Assembly (NCBI GenBank): GCA_024867545.1
Contig: JANFNE010000062.1
Location: forward strand, 1 to 47,576
Reading direction: 5' to 3'
DNA length: 47,576 nucleotides
Source of the DNA: Phytopythium helicoides
Taxonomy: Eukaryota; Oomycota; Peronosporomycetes; Pythiales; Pythiaceae
Shown here: piece by piece, positions 1 through 10,143 of the stretch
Layout of the letters: each line of letters starts with the position of its first letter
Position numbering within the stretch: position 1 is the first letter of the stretch
Position numbers and translations under genes: made by a program
Notes under the pieces: model-generated
Databases searched by the model: none
What the model saw: the letters and a program-made list of their open reading frames with translations, nothing else
Told to the model about the DNA's origin: nothing

Positions 1-125
1 GCGACCGGCGCGCGGCGACAGAGCGCCTGCGGCGATATGGGCCAGTGGGAACGAGATTGGCAGACGTCCAGGAGTGACGAGTCCAACATGACATACTAGT
101 GCTGGTCGCCAATGGACCTGCCAAT
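1..125. repeat. Reference monomer of the 125-bp satellite
   Basis: This first copy equals the majority sequence of the window. Positions 1-34 are a CG-dense block holding 9 of the 13 CpGs. Positions 35-100 are of mixed composition and contain GACGTC and ACTAGT. Positions 101-125 carry the left arm of a dyad and two copies of GCCAATG; the second ends on base 1 of the next monomer. Further internal repeats are GCGGCGA at 12-18 and 29-35, and the inverted pair GGCGC (7-11) and GCGCC (23-27). The plus-strand frames are broken by TGA and TAG. The single minus-strand stop is at 96-98. No CENP-B box, telomere-like repeat or Pol III B box is visible. Confidence 0.95.
41..61. repeat. Small internal inverted repeat (representative)
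   Basis: GCCAGT at 41-46 can pair with ATTGGC at 56-61 through six pairs, one of them G-T, around a nine-base loop. It is weaker than the junction dyad and may be coincidental. It repeats in every monomer because the monomer repeats. No terminator-like T run follows it. Confidence 0.45.
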
Positions 126-134
126 GCGACCGGC
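101..134. repeat. Dyad at the monomer junction (one representative of about 380)
   Basis: GCTGGTCGC at 101-109 and GCGACCGGC at 126-134 are inverted repeats matching at 8 of 9 positions, separated by 16 bases. As single-stranded DNA or RNA the stem could extend to ten pairs with two G-T (G-U) pairs, from position 100 to 135. Inside the loop TGG and CCA can make a small second stem. The dyad recurs at every clean junction. Dyad symmetry able to form cruciforms has been linked to centromeric satellites that lack CENP-B boxes; a role here is inference only. Confidence 0.75.
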
Positions 135-3100
135 GCGCGGCGACAGAGCGCCTGCGGCGATATGGGCCAGTGGGAACGAGATTGGCAGACGTCCAGGAGT
201 GACGAGTCCAACATGACATACTAGTGCTGGTCGCCAATGGACCTGCCAATGCGACCGGCGCGCGGCGACAGAGCGCCTGCGGCGATATGGGCCAGTGGGA
301 ACGAGATTGGCAGACGTCCAGGAGTGACGAGTCCAACATGACATACTAGTGCTGGTCGCCAATGGACCTGCCAATGCGACCGGCGCGCGGCGACAGAGCG
401 CCTGCGGCGATATGGGCCAGTGGGAACGAGATTGGCAGACGTCCAGGAGTGACGAGTCCAACATGACATACTAGTGCTGGTCGCCAATGGACCTGCCAAT
501 GCGACCGGCGCGCGGCGACAGAGCGCCTGCGGCGATATGGGCCAGTGGGAACGAGATTGGCAGACGTCCAGGAGTGACGAGTCCAACATGACATACTAGT
601 GCTGGTCGCCAATGGACCTGCCAATGCGACCGGCGCGCGGCGACAGAGCACCTGCGGCGATATGGGCCAGTGGGAACGAGATTGGCAGACGTCCAGGAGT
701 GACGAGTCCAACATGACATACTAGTGCTGGTCGCCAATGGACCTGCCAATGCGACCGGCGCGCGGCGACAGAGCGCCTGCGGCGATATGGGCCAGTGGGA
801 ACGAGATTGGCAGACGTCCAGGAGTGACGAGTCCAACATGACATACTAGTGCTGGTCGCCAATGGACCTGCCAATGCGACCGGCGCGCGGCGACAGAGCG
901 CCTGCGGCGATATGGGCCAGTGGGAACGAGATTGGCAGACGTCCAGGAGTGACGAGTCCAACATGACATACTAGTGCTGGTCGCCAATGGACCTGCCAAT
1001 GCGACCGGCGCGCGGCGACAGAGCGCCTGCGGCGATATGGGCCAGTGGGAACGAGATTGGCAGACGTCCAGGAGTGACGAGTCCAACATGACATACTAGT
1101 GCTGGTCGCCAATGGACCTGCCAATGCGACCGGCGCGCGGCGACAGAGCGCCTGCGGCGATATGGGCCAGTGGGAACGAGATTGGCAGACGTCCAGGAGT
1201 GACGAGTCCAACATGACATACTAGTGCTGGTCGCCAATGGACCTGCCAATGCGACCGGCGCGCGGCGACAGAGCGCCTGCGGCGATATGGGCCAGTGGGA
1301 ACGAGATTGGCAGACGTCCAGGAGTGACGAGTCCAACATGACATACTAGTGCTGGTCGCCAATGGACCTGCCAATGCGACCGGCGCGCGGCGACAGAGCG
1401 CCTGCGGCGATATGGGCCAGTGGGAACGAGATTGGCAGACGTCCAGGAGTGACGAGTCCAACATGACATACTAGTGCTGGTCGCCAATGGACCTGCCAAT
1501 GCGACCGGCGCGCGGCGACAGAGCGCCTGCGGCGATATGGGCCAGTGGGAACGAGATTGGCAGACGTCCAGGAGTGACGAGTCCAACATGACATACTAGT
1601 GCTGGTCGCCAATGGACCTGCCAATGCGACCGGCGCGCGGCGACAGAGCGCCTGCGGCGATATGGGCCAGTGGGAACGAGATTGGCAGACGTCCAGGAGT
1701 GACGAGTCCAACATGACATACTAGTGCTGGTCGCCAATGGACCTGCCAATGCGACCGGCGCGCGGCGACAGAGCGCCTGCGGCGATATGGGCCAGTGGGA
1801 ACGAGATTGGCAGACGTCCAGGAGTGACGAGTCCAACATGACATACTAGTGCTGGTCGCCAATGGACCTGCCAATGCGACCGGCGCGCGGCGACAGAGCG
1901 CCTGCGGCGATATGGGCCAGTGGGAACGAGATTGGCAGACGTCCAGGAGTGACGAGTCCAACATGACATACTAGTGCTGGTCGCCAATGGACCTGTCAAT
2001 GCGACCGGCGCGCGGCGACAGAGCACCTGCGGCGATATGGGCCAGTGGGAACGAGATTGGCAGACGTCCAGGAGTGACGAGTCCAACATGACATACTAGT
2101 GCTGGTCGCCAATGGACCTGCCAATGCGACCGGCGCGCGGCGACAGAGCGCCTGCGGCGATATGGGCCAGTGGGAACGAGATTGGCAGACGTCCAGGAGT
2201 GACGAGTCCAACATGACATACTAGTGCTGGTCGCCAATGGACCTGCCAATGCGACCGGCGCGCGGCGACAGAGCGCCTGCGGCGATATGGGCCAGTGGGA
2301 ACGAGATTGGCAGACGTCCAGGAGTGACGAGTCCAACATGACATACTAGTGCTGGTCGCCAATGGACCTGCCAATGCGACCGGCGCGCGGCGACAGAGCG
2401 CCTGCGGCGATATGGGCCAGTGGGAACGAGATTGGCAGACGTCCAGGAGTGACGAGTCCAACATGACATACTAGTGCTGGTCGCCAATGGACCTGCCAAT
2501 GCGACCGGCGCGCGGCGACAGAGCGCCTGCGGCGATATGGGCCAGTGGGAACGAGATTGGCAGACGTCCAGGAGTGACGAGTCCAACATGACATACTAGT
2601 GCTGGTCGCCAATGGACCTGCCAATGCGACCGGCGCGCGGCGACAGAGCGCCTGCGGCGATATGGGCCAGTGGGAACGAGATTGGCAGACGTCCAGGAGT
2701 GACGAGTCCAACATGACATACTAGTGCTGGTCGCCAATGGACCTGCCAATGCGACCGGCGCGCGGCGACAGAGCGCCTGCGGCGATATGGGCCAGTGGGA
2801 ACGAGATTGGCAGACGTCCAGGAGTGACGAGTCCAACATGACATACTAGTGCTGGTCGCCAATGGACCTGCCAATGCGACCGGCGCGCGGCGACAGAGCA
2901 CCTGCGGCGATATGGGCCAGTGGGAACGAGATTGGCAGACGTCCAGGAGTGACGAGTCCAACATGACATACTAGTGCTGGTCGCCAATGGACCTGCCAAT
3001 GCGACCGGCGCGCGGCGACAGAGCGCCTGCGGCGATATGGGCCAGTGGGAACGAGATTGGCAGACGTCCAGGAGTGACGAGTCCAACATGACATACTAGT

Positions 3101-4716
3101 GCTGGTCGCCAATGGACCTGCCAATGCGACCGGCGCGCGGCGACAGAGCGCCTGCGGCGATATGGGCCAGTGGGAACGAGATTGGCAGACGTCCAGGAGT
3201 GACGAGTCCAACATGACATACTAGTGCTGGTCGCCAATGGACCTGCCAATGCGACCGGCGCGCGGCGACAGAGCGCCTGCGGCGATATGGGCCAGTGGGA
3301 ACGAGATTGGCAGACGTCCAGGAGTGACGAGTCCAACATGACATACTAGTGCTGGTCGCCAATGGACCTGCCAATGCGACCGGCGCGCGGCGACAGAGCG
3401 CCTGCGGCGATATGGGCCAGTGGGAACGAGATTGGCAGACGTCCAGGAGTGACGAGTCCAACATGACATACTAGTGCTGGTCGCCAATGGACCTGCCAAT
3501 GCGACCGGCGCGCGGCGACAGAGCGCCTGCGGCGATATGGGCCAGTGGGAACGAGATTGGCAGACGTCCAGGAGTGACGAGTCCAACATGACATACTAGT
3601 GCTGGTCGCCAATGGACCTGCCAATGCGACCGGCGCGCGGCGACAGAGCGCCTGCGGCGATATGGGCCAGTGGGAACGAGATTGGCAGACGTCCAGGAGT
3701 GACGAGTCCAACATGACATACTAGTGCTGGTCGCCAATGGACCTGCCAATGCGACCGGCGCGCGGCGACAGAGCGCCTGCGGCGATATGGGCCAGTGGGA
3801 ACGAGATTGGCAGACGTCCAGGAGTGACGAGTCCAACATGACATACTAGTGCTGGTCGCCAATGGACCTGCCAATGCGACCGGCGCGCGGCGACAGAGCG
3901 CCTGCGGCGATATGGGCCAGTGGGAACGAGATTGGCAGACGTCCAGGAGTGACGAGTCCAACATGACATACTAGTGCTGGTCGCCAATGGACCTGCCAAT
4001 GCGACCGGCGCGCGGCGACAGAGCGCCTGCGGCGATATGGGCCAGTGGGAACGAGATTGGCAGACGTCCAGGAGTGACGAGTCCAACATGACATACTAGT
4101 GCTGGTCGCCAATGGACCTGCCAATGCGACCGGCGCGCGGCGACAGAGCGCCTGCGGCGATATGGGCCAGTGGGAACGAGATTGGCAGACGTCCAGGAGT
4201 GACGAGTCCAACATGACATACTAGTGCTGGTCGCCAATGGACCTGCCAATGCGACCGGCGCGCGGCGACAGAGCGCCTGCGGCGATATGGGCCAGTGGGA
4301 ACGAGATTGGCAGACGTCCAGGAGTGACGAGTCCAACATGACATACTAGTGCTGGTCGCCAATGGACCTGCCAATGCGACCGGCGCGCGGCGACAGAGCG
4401 CCTGCGGCGATATGGGCCAGTGGGAACGAGATTGGCAGACGTCCAGGAGTGACGAGTCCAACATGACATACTAGTGCTGGTCGCCAATGGACCTGCCAAT
4501 GCGACCGGCGCGCGGCGACAGAGCGCCTGCGGCGATATGGGCCAGTGGGAACGAGATTGGCAGACGTCCAGGAGTGACGAGTCCAACATGACATACTAGT
4601 GCTGGTCGCCAATGGACCTGCCAATGCGACCGGCGCGCGGCGACAGAGCGCCTGCGGCGATATGGGCCAGTGGGAACGAGATTGGCAGACGTCCAGGAGT
4701 GACGAGTCCAACATGA

Positions 4717-7258
4717 GCATACTAGTGCTGGTCGCCAATGGACCTGCCAATGCGACCGGCGCGCGGCGACAGAGCGCCTGCGGCGATATGGGCCAGTGGG
4801 AACGAGATGGCAGACGTCCAGGAGTGACGAGTCCAACATGACATACTAGTGCTGGTCGCCAATGGACCTGCCAATGCGACCGGCGCGCGGCGACATGAGC
4901 GCCTGCGGCGATATGGGCCAGTGGGAACGAGATTGGCAGACGTCCAGGAGTGACGAGTCCAACATGACATACTAGTGCTGGTCGCCAATGGACCTGCCAA
5001 TGCGACCCGGCGCGCGGCGACAGAGCGCCTGCGGCGATATGGGCCAGTGGGAACGAGATATGGCAGACGTCCAGGAGTGACGAGTCCAACATGACATACT
5101 AGTGCTGGTCGCCAATGGACCTGCCAATGCGACCGGCGCGCGGCGACAGAGCGCCTGCGGCGATATGGGCCAGTGGGAACGAGATTGGCAGACTTCCAGG
5201 AGTGACGAGTCCAACATGACATACTAGTGCTGGTCGCCAATGGACCTGCCAATGCGACCGGCGCGCGGCGACAGAGCGCCTGCGGCGATATGGGCCAGTG
5301 GGAACGAGATTTGGCCAGACGTCCAGGAGTGACGAGTCCAACATGACATACTAGTGCTGGTCGCCAATGGACCTGCCAATGCGACCGGCGCGCGGCGACA
5401 GAGCGCCTGCGGCATATTGGGCCAGTGGGAACGAGATTGGCAGACGTCCAGGAGTGACGAGTCCAACATGACATACTAGTGATGGTCGCCAATGGACCTG
5501 CCAATGCGACCGGGCGCGCGCGACAGAGCGCCTGCGGCGATATGGGCCAGTGGGAACGAGATTGGCAGACGTCCAGGAGTGACGAGTCCAACATGACATA
5601 CTAGTGCTGGTCGCCAATGGACCTGCCAATGCGACCGGCGCGCGGGCGACAGAGCGCCTGCGGCGATATGGGCCAGTGGGAAACGAGATTGGCAGACGTC
5701 CAGGAGTGGACGAGTCCAACATGACATACTAGTGCTGGTCGCCAATGGACCTGCCAATGGCGACCGGCGCGCGGCGACAGAGCGCCTGCGGCGATATGGG
5801 CCAGTGGGAACGAGATTGGCAGACGTCCAGGAGTGACGAGTCCAACATGACTACTAGTGCTGGTCGCCAATGGACCTGCCAATGCGACCGCGCGCGGCGA
5901 CAGAGCGCCTGCGGCGATATGGCCAGTGGGAACGAGATTGGCAGACGTCCAGGAGTGACGAGTCCAACATGACATACTAGTGCTGGTCGCCAATGGACCT
6001 GCCAATGCGACCGGCGCGCGGCGACAGAGCACCTGCGGCGATATGGGCCAGTGGGAACGAGATTGGCAGACGTCCAGGAGTGACGAGTCCAACATGACAT
6101 ACTAGTGCTGGTCGCCAATGGACCTGCCAATGCGACCGGCGCGCGGCGACAGAGCGCCTGCGGCGATATGGGCCAGTGGGAACGAGATTGGCAGACGTCC
6201 AGGGAGTGACGAGTCCAACATGACATACTAGTGCTGGTCGCCAATGGACCTGCCAATGCGACCGGCGCGCGGCGACAGAGCGCCTGCGGCGATATGGGCC
6301 AGTGGGAACGAGATTGGCAGACGTCCAGGAGTGACGAGTCCAACATGACATACTAGTGCTGGTCGCCAATGGACCTGCCAATGCGACCGGCGCGCGGCGA
6401 CAGAGCGCCTGCGGCGATATGGGCCAGTGGGAACGAGATTGGCAGACGTCCAGGAGTGACGAGTCCAACATGACATACTAGTGCTGGTCGCCAATGGACC
6501 TGCCAATGCGACCGGCGCGCGGCGACAGAGCACCTGCGGCGATATGGGCCAGTGGGAACGAGATTGGCAGACGTCCAGGAGTGACGAGTCCAACATGACA
6601 TACTAGTGCTGGTCGCCAATGGACCTGCCAATGCGACCGGCGCGCGGCGACAGAGCAGCCTGCGGCGATATGGGCCAGTGGGAACGAGATTGGCAGACGT
6701 CCAGGAGTGACGAGTCCAACATGACATACTAGTGCTGGTCGCCAATGGACCTGCCAATGCGACCGGCGCGCGGCGACAGAGCACCTGCGGCGATATGGGC
6801 CAGTGGGAACGAGATTGGCAGACGTCCAGGAGTGACGAGTCCAACATGACATACTAGTGCTGGTCGCCAATGGACCTGCCAATGCGACCGGCGCGCGGCG
6901 ACAGAGCAGCCTGCGGCGATATGGGCCAGTGGGAACGAGATTGGGCAGACGTCCAGGAGTGACGAGTCCAACATGACATACTAGTGCTGGTCGCCAATGG
7001 GACCTGCCAATGCGACCGGCGCGCGGCGACAGAGCACCTGCGGCGATATGGGCCAGTGGGAACGAGATTGGCAGACGTCCAGGAGTGACGAGTCCAACAT
7101 GACATACTAGTGCTGGTCGCCAATGGACCTGCCAATGCGACCGCGCGCGCGGCGACAGAGCGCCTGCGGCGATATGGGCCAGTGGGAACGAGATTGGCAG
7201 ACGTCCAGGAGTGACGAGTCCAACATGACATACTAGTGCTGGTCGCCAATGGACCTGC
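4717..7258. repeat. Satellite block with dense single-base indels
   Basis: This is the same satellite in the same orientation. By hand I count about 25 single-base indels and only two plain substitutions (5194 G to T, 5482 C to A). Examples are an extra G at 4717, a lost T near 4807, an extra C near 5006, a lost G near 5920 and a lost C near 7258. The gains and losses sum to +11, which matches the shift of monomer phase from 1 to 12 modulo 125. Many fall in or beside runs of identical bases. An indel excess of this kind is typical of uncorrected long-read sequence and not of ordinary satellite divergence, so the zone is probably poorly polished consensus. Real decay cannot be excluded from sequence alone. 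Confidence 0.9.
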
Positions 7259-10050
7259 AATGCGACCGGCGCGCGGCGACAGAGCACCTGCGGCGATATG
7301 GGCCAGTGGGAACGAGATTGGCAGACGTCCAGGAGTGACGAGTCCAACATGACATACTAGTGCTGGTCGCCAATGGACCTGCCAATGCGACCGGCGCGCG
7401 GCGACAGAGCACCTGCGGCGATATGGGCCAGTGGGAACGAGATTGGCAGACGTCCAGGAGTGACGAGTCCAACATGACATACTAGTGCTGGTCGCCAATG
7501 GACCTGCCAATGCGACCGGCGCGCGGCGACAGAGCGCCTGCGGCGATATGGGCCAGTGGGAACGAGATTGGCAGACGTCCAGGAGTGACGAGTCCAACAT
7601 GACATACTAGTGCTGGTCGCCAATGGACCTGCCAATGCGACCGGCGCGCGGCGACAGAGCGCCTGCGGCGATATGGGCCAGTGGGAACGAGATTGGCAGA
7701 CGTCCAGGAGTGACGAGTCCAACATGACATACTAGTGCTGGTCGCCAATGGACCTGCCAATGCGACCGGCGCGCGGCGACAGAGCACCTGCGGCGATATG
7801 GGCCAGTGGGAACGAGATTGGCAGACGTCCAGGAGTGACGAGTCCAACATGACATACTAGTGCTGGTCGCCAATGGACCTGCCAATGCGACCGGCGCGCG
7901 GCGACAGAGCACCTGCGGCGATATGGGCCAGTGGGAACGAGATTGGCAGACGTCCAGGAGTGACGAGTCCAACATGACATACTAGTGCTGGTCGCCAATG
8001 GACCTGCCAATGCGACCGGCGCGCGGCGACAGAGCACCTGCGGCGATATGGGCCAGTGGGAACGAGATTGGCAGACGTCCAGGAGTGACGAGTCCAACAT
8101 GACATACTAGTGCTGGTCGCCAATGGACCTGCCAATGCGACCGGCGCGCGGCGACAGAGCACCTGCGGCGATATGGGCCAGTGGGAACGAGATTGGCAGA
8201 CGTCCAGGAGTGACGAGTCCAACATGACATACTAGTGCTGGTCGCCAATGGACCTGCCAATGCGACCGGCGCGCGGCGACAGAGCGCCTGCGGCGATATG
8301 GGCCAGTGGGAACGAGATTGGCAGACGTCCAGGAGTGACGAGTCCAACATGACATACTAGTGCTGGTCGCCAATGGACCTGCCAATGCGACCGGCGCGCG
8401 GCGACAGAGCGCCTGCGGCGATATGGGCCAGTGGGAACGAGATTGGCAGACGTCCAGGAGTGACGAGTCCAACATGACATACTAGTGCTGGTCGCCAATG
8501 GACCTGCCAATGCGACCGGCGCGCGGCGACAGAGCGCCTGCGGCGATATGGGCCAGTGGGAACGAGATTGGCAGACGTCCAGGAGTGACGAGTCCAACAT
8601 GACATACTAGTGCTGGTCGCCAATGGACCTGCCAATGCGACCGGCGCGCGGCGACAGAGCACCTGCGGCGATATGGGCCAGTGGGAACGAGATTGGCAGA
8701 CGTCCAGGAGTGACGAGTCCAACATGACATACTAGTGCTGGTCGCCAATGGACCTGCCAATGCGACCGGCGCGCGGCGACAGAGCACCTGCGGCGATATG
8801 GGCCAGTGGGAACGAGATTGGCAGACGTCCAGGAGTGACGAGTCCAACATGACATACTAGTGCTGGTCGCCAATGGACCTGCCAATGCGACCGGCGCGCG
8901 GCGACAGAGCACCTGCGGCGATATGGGCCAGTGGGAACGAGATTGGCAGACGTCCAGGAGTGACGAGTCCAACATGACATACTAGTGCTGGTCGCCAATG
9001 GACCTGCCAATGCGACCGGCGCGCGGCGACAGAGCGCCTGCGGCGATATGGGCCAGTGGGAACGAGATTGGCAGACGTCCAGGAGTGACGAGTCCAACAT
9101 GACATACTAGTGCTGGTCGCCAATGGACCTGCCAATGCGACCGGCGCGCGGCGACAGAGCGCCTGCGGCGATATGGGCCAGTGGGAACGAGATTGGCAGA
9201 CGTCCAGGAGTGACGAGTCCAACATGACATACTAGTGCTGGTCGCCAATGGACCTGCCAATGCGACCGGCGCGCGGCGACAGAGCGCCTGCGGCGATATG
9301 GGCCAGTGGGAACGAGATTGGCAGACGTCCAGGAGTGACGAGTCCAACATGACATACTAGTGCTGGTCGCCAATGGACCTGCCAATGCGACCGGCGCGCG
9401 GCGACAGAGCACCTGCGGCGATATGGGCCAGTGGGAACGAGATTGGCAGACGTCCAGGAGTGACGAGTCCAACATGACATACTAGTGCTGGTCGCCAATG
9501 GACCTGCCAATGCGACCGGCGCGCGGCGACAGAGCACCTGCGGCGATATGGGCCAGTGGGAACGAGATTGGCAGACGTCCAGGAGTGACGAGTCCAACAT
9601 GACATACTAGTGCTGGTCGCCAATGGACCTGCCAATGCGACCGGCGCGCGGCGACAGAGCACCTGCGGCGATATGGGCCAGTGGGAACGAGATTGGCAGA
9701 CGTCCAGGAGTGACGAGTCCAACATGACATACTAGTGCTGGTCGCCAATGGACCTGCCAATGCGACCGGCGCGCGGCGACAGAGCACCTGCGGCGATATG
9801 GGCCAGTGGGAACGAGATTGGCAGACGTCCAGGAGTGACGAGTCCAACATGACATACTAGTGCTGGTCGCCAATGGACCTGCCAATGCGACCGGCGCGCG
9901 GCGACAGAGCACCTGCGGCGATATGGGCCAGTGGGAACGAGATTGGCAGACGTCCAGGAGTGACGAGTCCAACATGACATACTAGTGCTGGTCGCCAATG
10001 GACCTGCCAATGCGACCGGCGCGCGGCGACAGAGCACCTGCGGCGATATG
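7259..10050. repeat. Clean satellite block rich in the position-25 A variant
   Basis: Monomers are exactly 125 bp (phase 12 modulo 125) and differ only at monomer position 25. The A form is in the majority: 7286, 7411, 7786, 7911, 8036, 8161, 8661, 8786, 8911, 9411, 9536, 9661, 9786, 9911 and 10036. Between 7887 and 9761 the forms run three A, three G, three A, three G, three A, a local six-monomer (750-bp) higher-order pattern. There are no indels and no genes. The block ends where the poly-G tract begins. Confidence 0.93.
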
Positions 10051-10143
10051 GGGGGGGGGGGACGGAGGGGGGGGGGGGGGGGGGGGGACGAGTCCAACAT
10101 GGGGGGGGGGGGGGGGGGGGGGGGGGGGCGGGCGCGCGGGGGG
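10051..10143. other. Poly-G lesion replacing most of one satellite monomer
   Basis: Two G runs interrupt the array. The first part, to 10087, keeps the exact monomer register. The retained ACG at 10062-10064 sits at its expected monomer positions 51-53, and GACGAGTCCAACATG begins at 10087, exactly 125 after its previous copy at 9962. Bases were therefore replaced by G without a change of length. The second run (10101-10128) is followed by a remnant of the CG block with CGCGC at 10133-10137. It is 22 bases short overall, 12 before that remnant and 10 after it. The pattern fits G miscalls over normal monomers, for example dark-cycle G calls of two-colour short-read chemistry or a failed consensus. 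If real, it would be a strong G-quadruplex former. Confidence 0.85.

Larger units (their letters stand above)
1..4716. repeat. Clean satellite block, left end
   Basis: This block holds about 37 monomers in constant phase (copies start at 1 modulo 125) with no indels. The only differences from the reference that I see are G to A at monomer position 25 (window positions 650, 2025 and 2900) and one C to T at 1996. The T at 1996 and the A at 2025 lie 29 bases apart across a monomer boundary, so they mark one copy. The block ends where an extra G enters at 4717. It contains no gene or other element. Confidence 0.95.

Noticed and set aside
73..92. Hammerhead ribozyme core, suggested by TGACGAGTCC followed by a possible short stem
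   Set aside because: Known satellite hammerheads need a C before UGANGA and a downstream GAAA box. Here the preceding base is G, and GAAA is absent from both strands of the reference monomer, so no catalytic core can be assembled.
1..125. CENP-B box
   Set aside because: No match to the TTCG-N4-A-N2-CGGG pattern on either strand of the monomer; TTCG does not occur in it.
96..464. Open frames of 122 residues on the minus strand, repeated about every 125 bp through the window
   Set aside because: They overlap one another in all three frames, shift frame with each monomer because 125 is not a multiple of 3, and differ only where the repeat differs. The sole minus-strand stop per monomer is the CTA at positions 96-98, so a 369-base frame is automatic. 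No codon-level constraint, start signal or domain is seen.
10051..10143. Telomere-like or regulatory G-rich element
   Set aside because: No periodic telomere motif is present, and the monomer register persists through the first run, which points to miscalled satellite and not inserted DNA.
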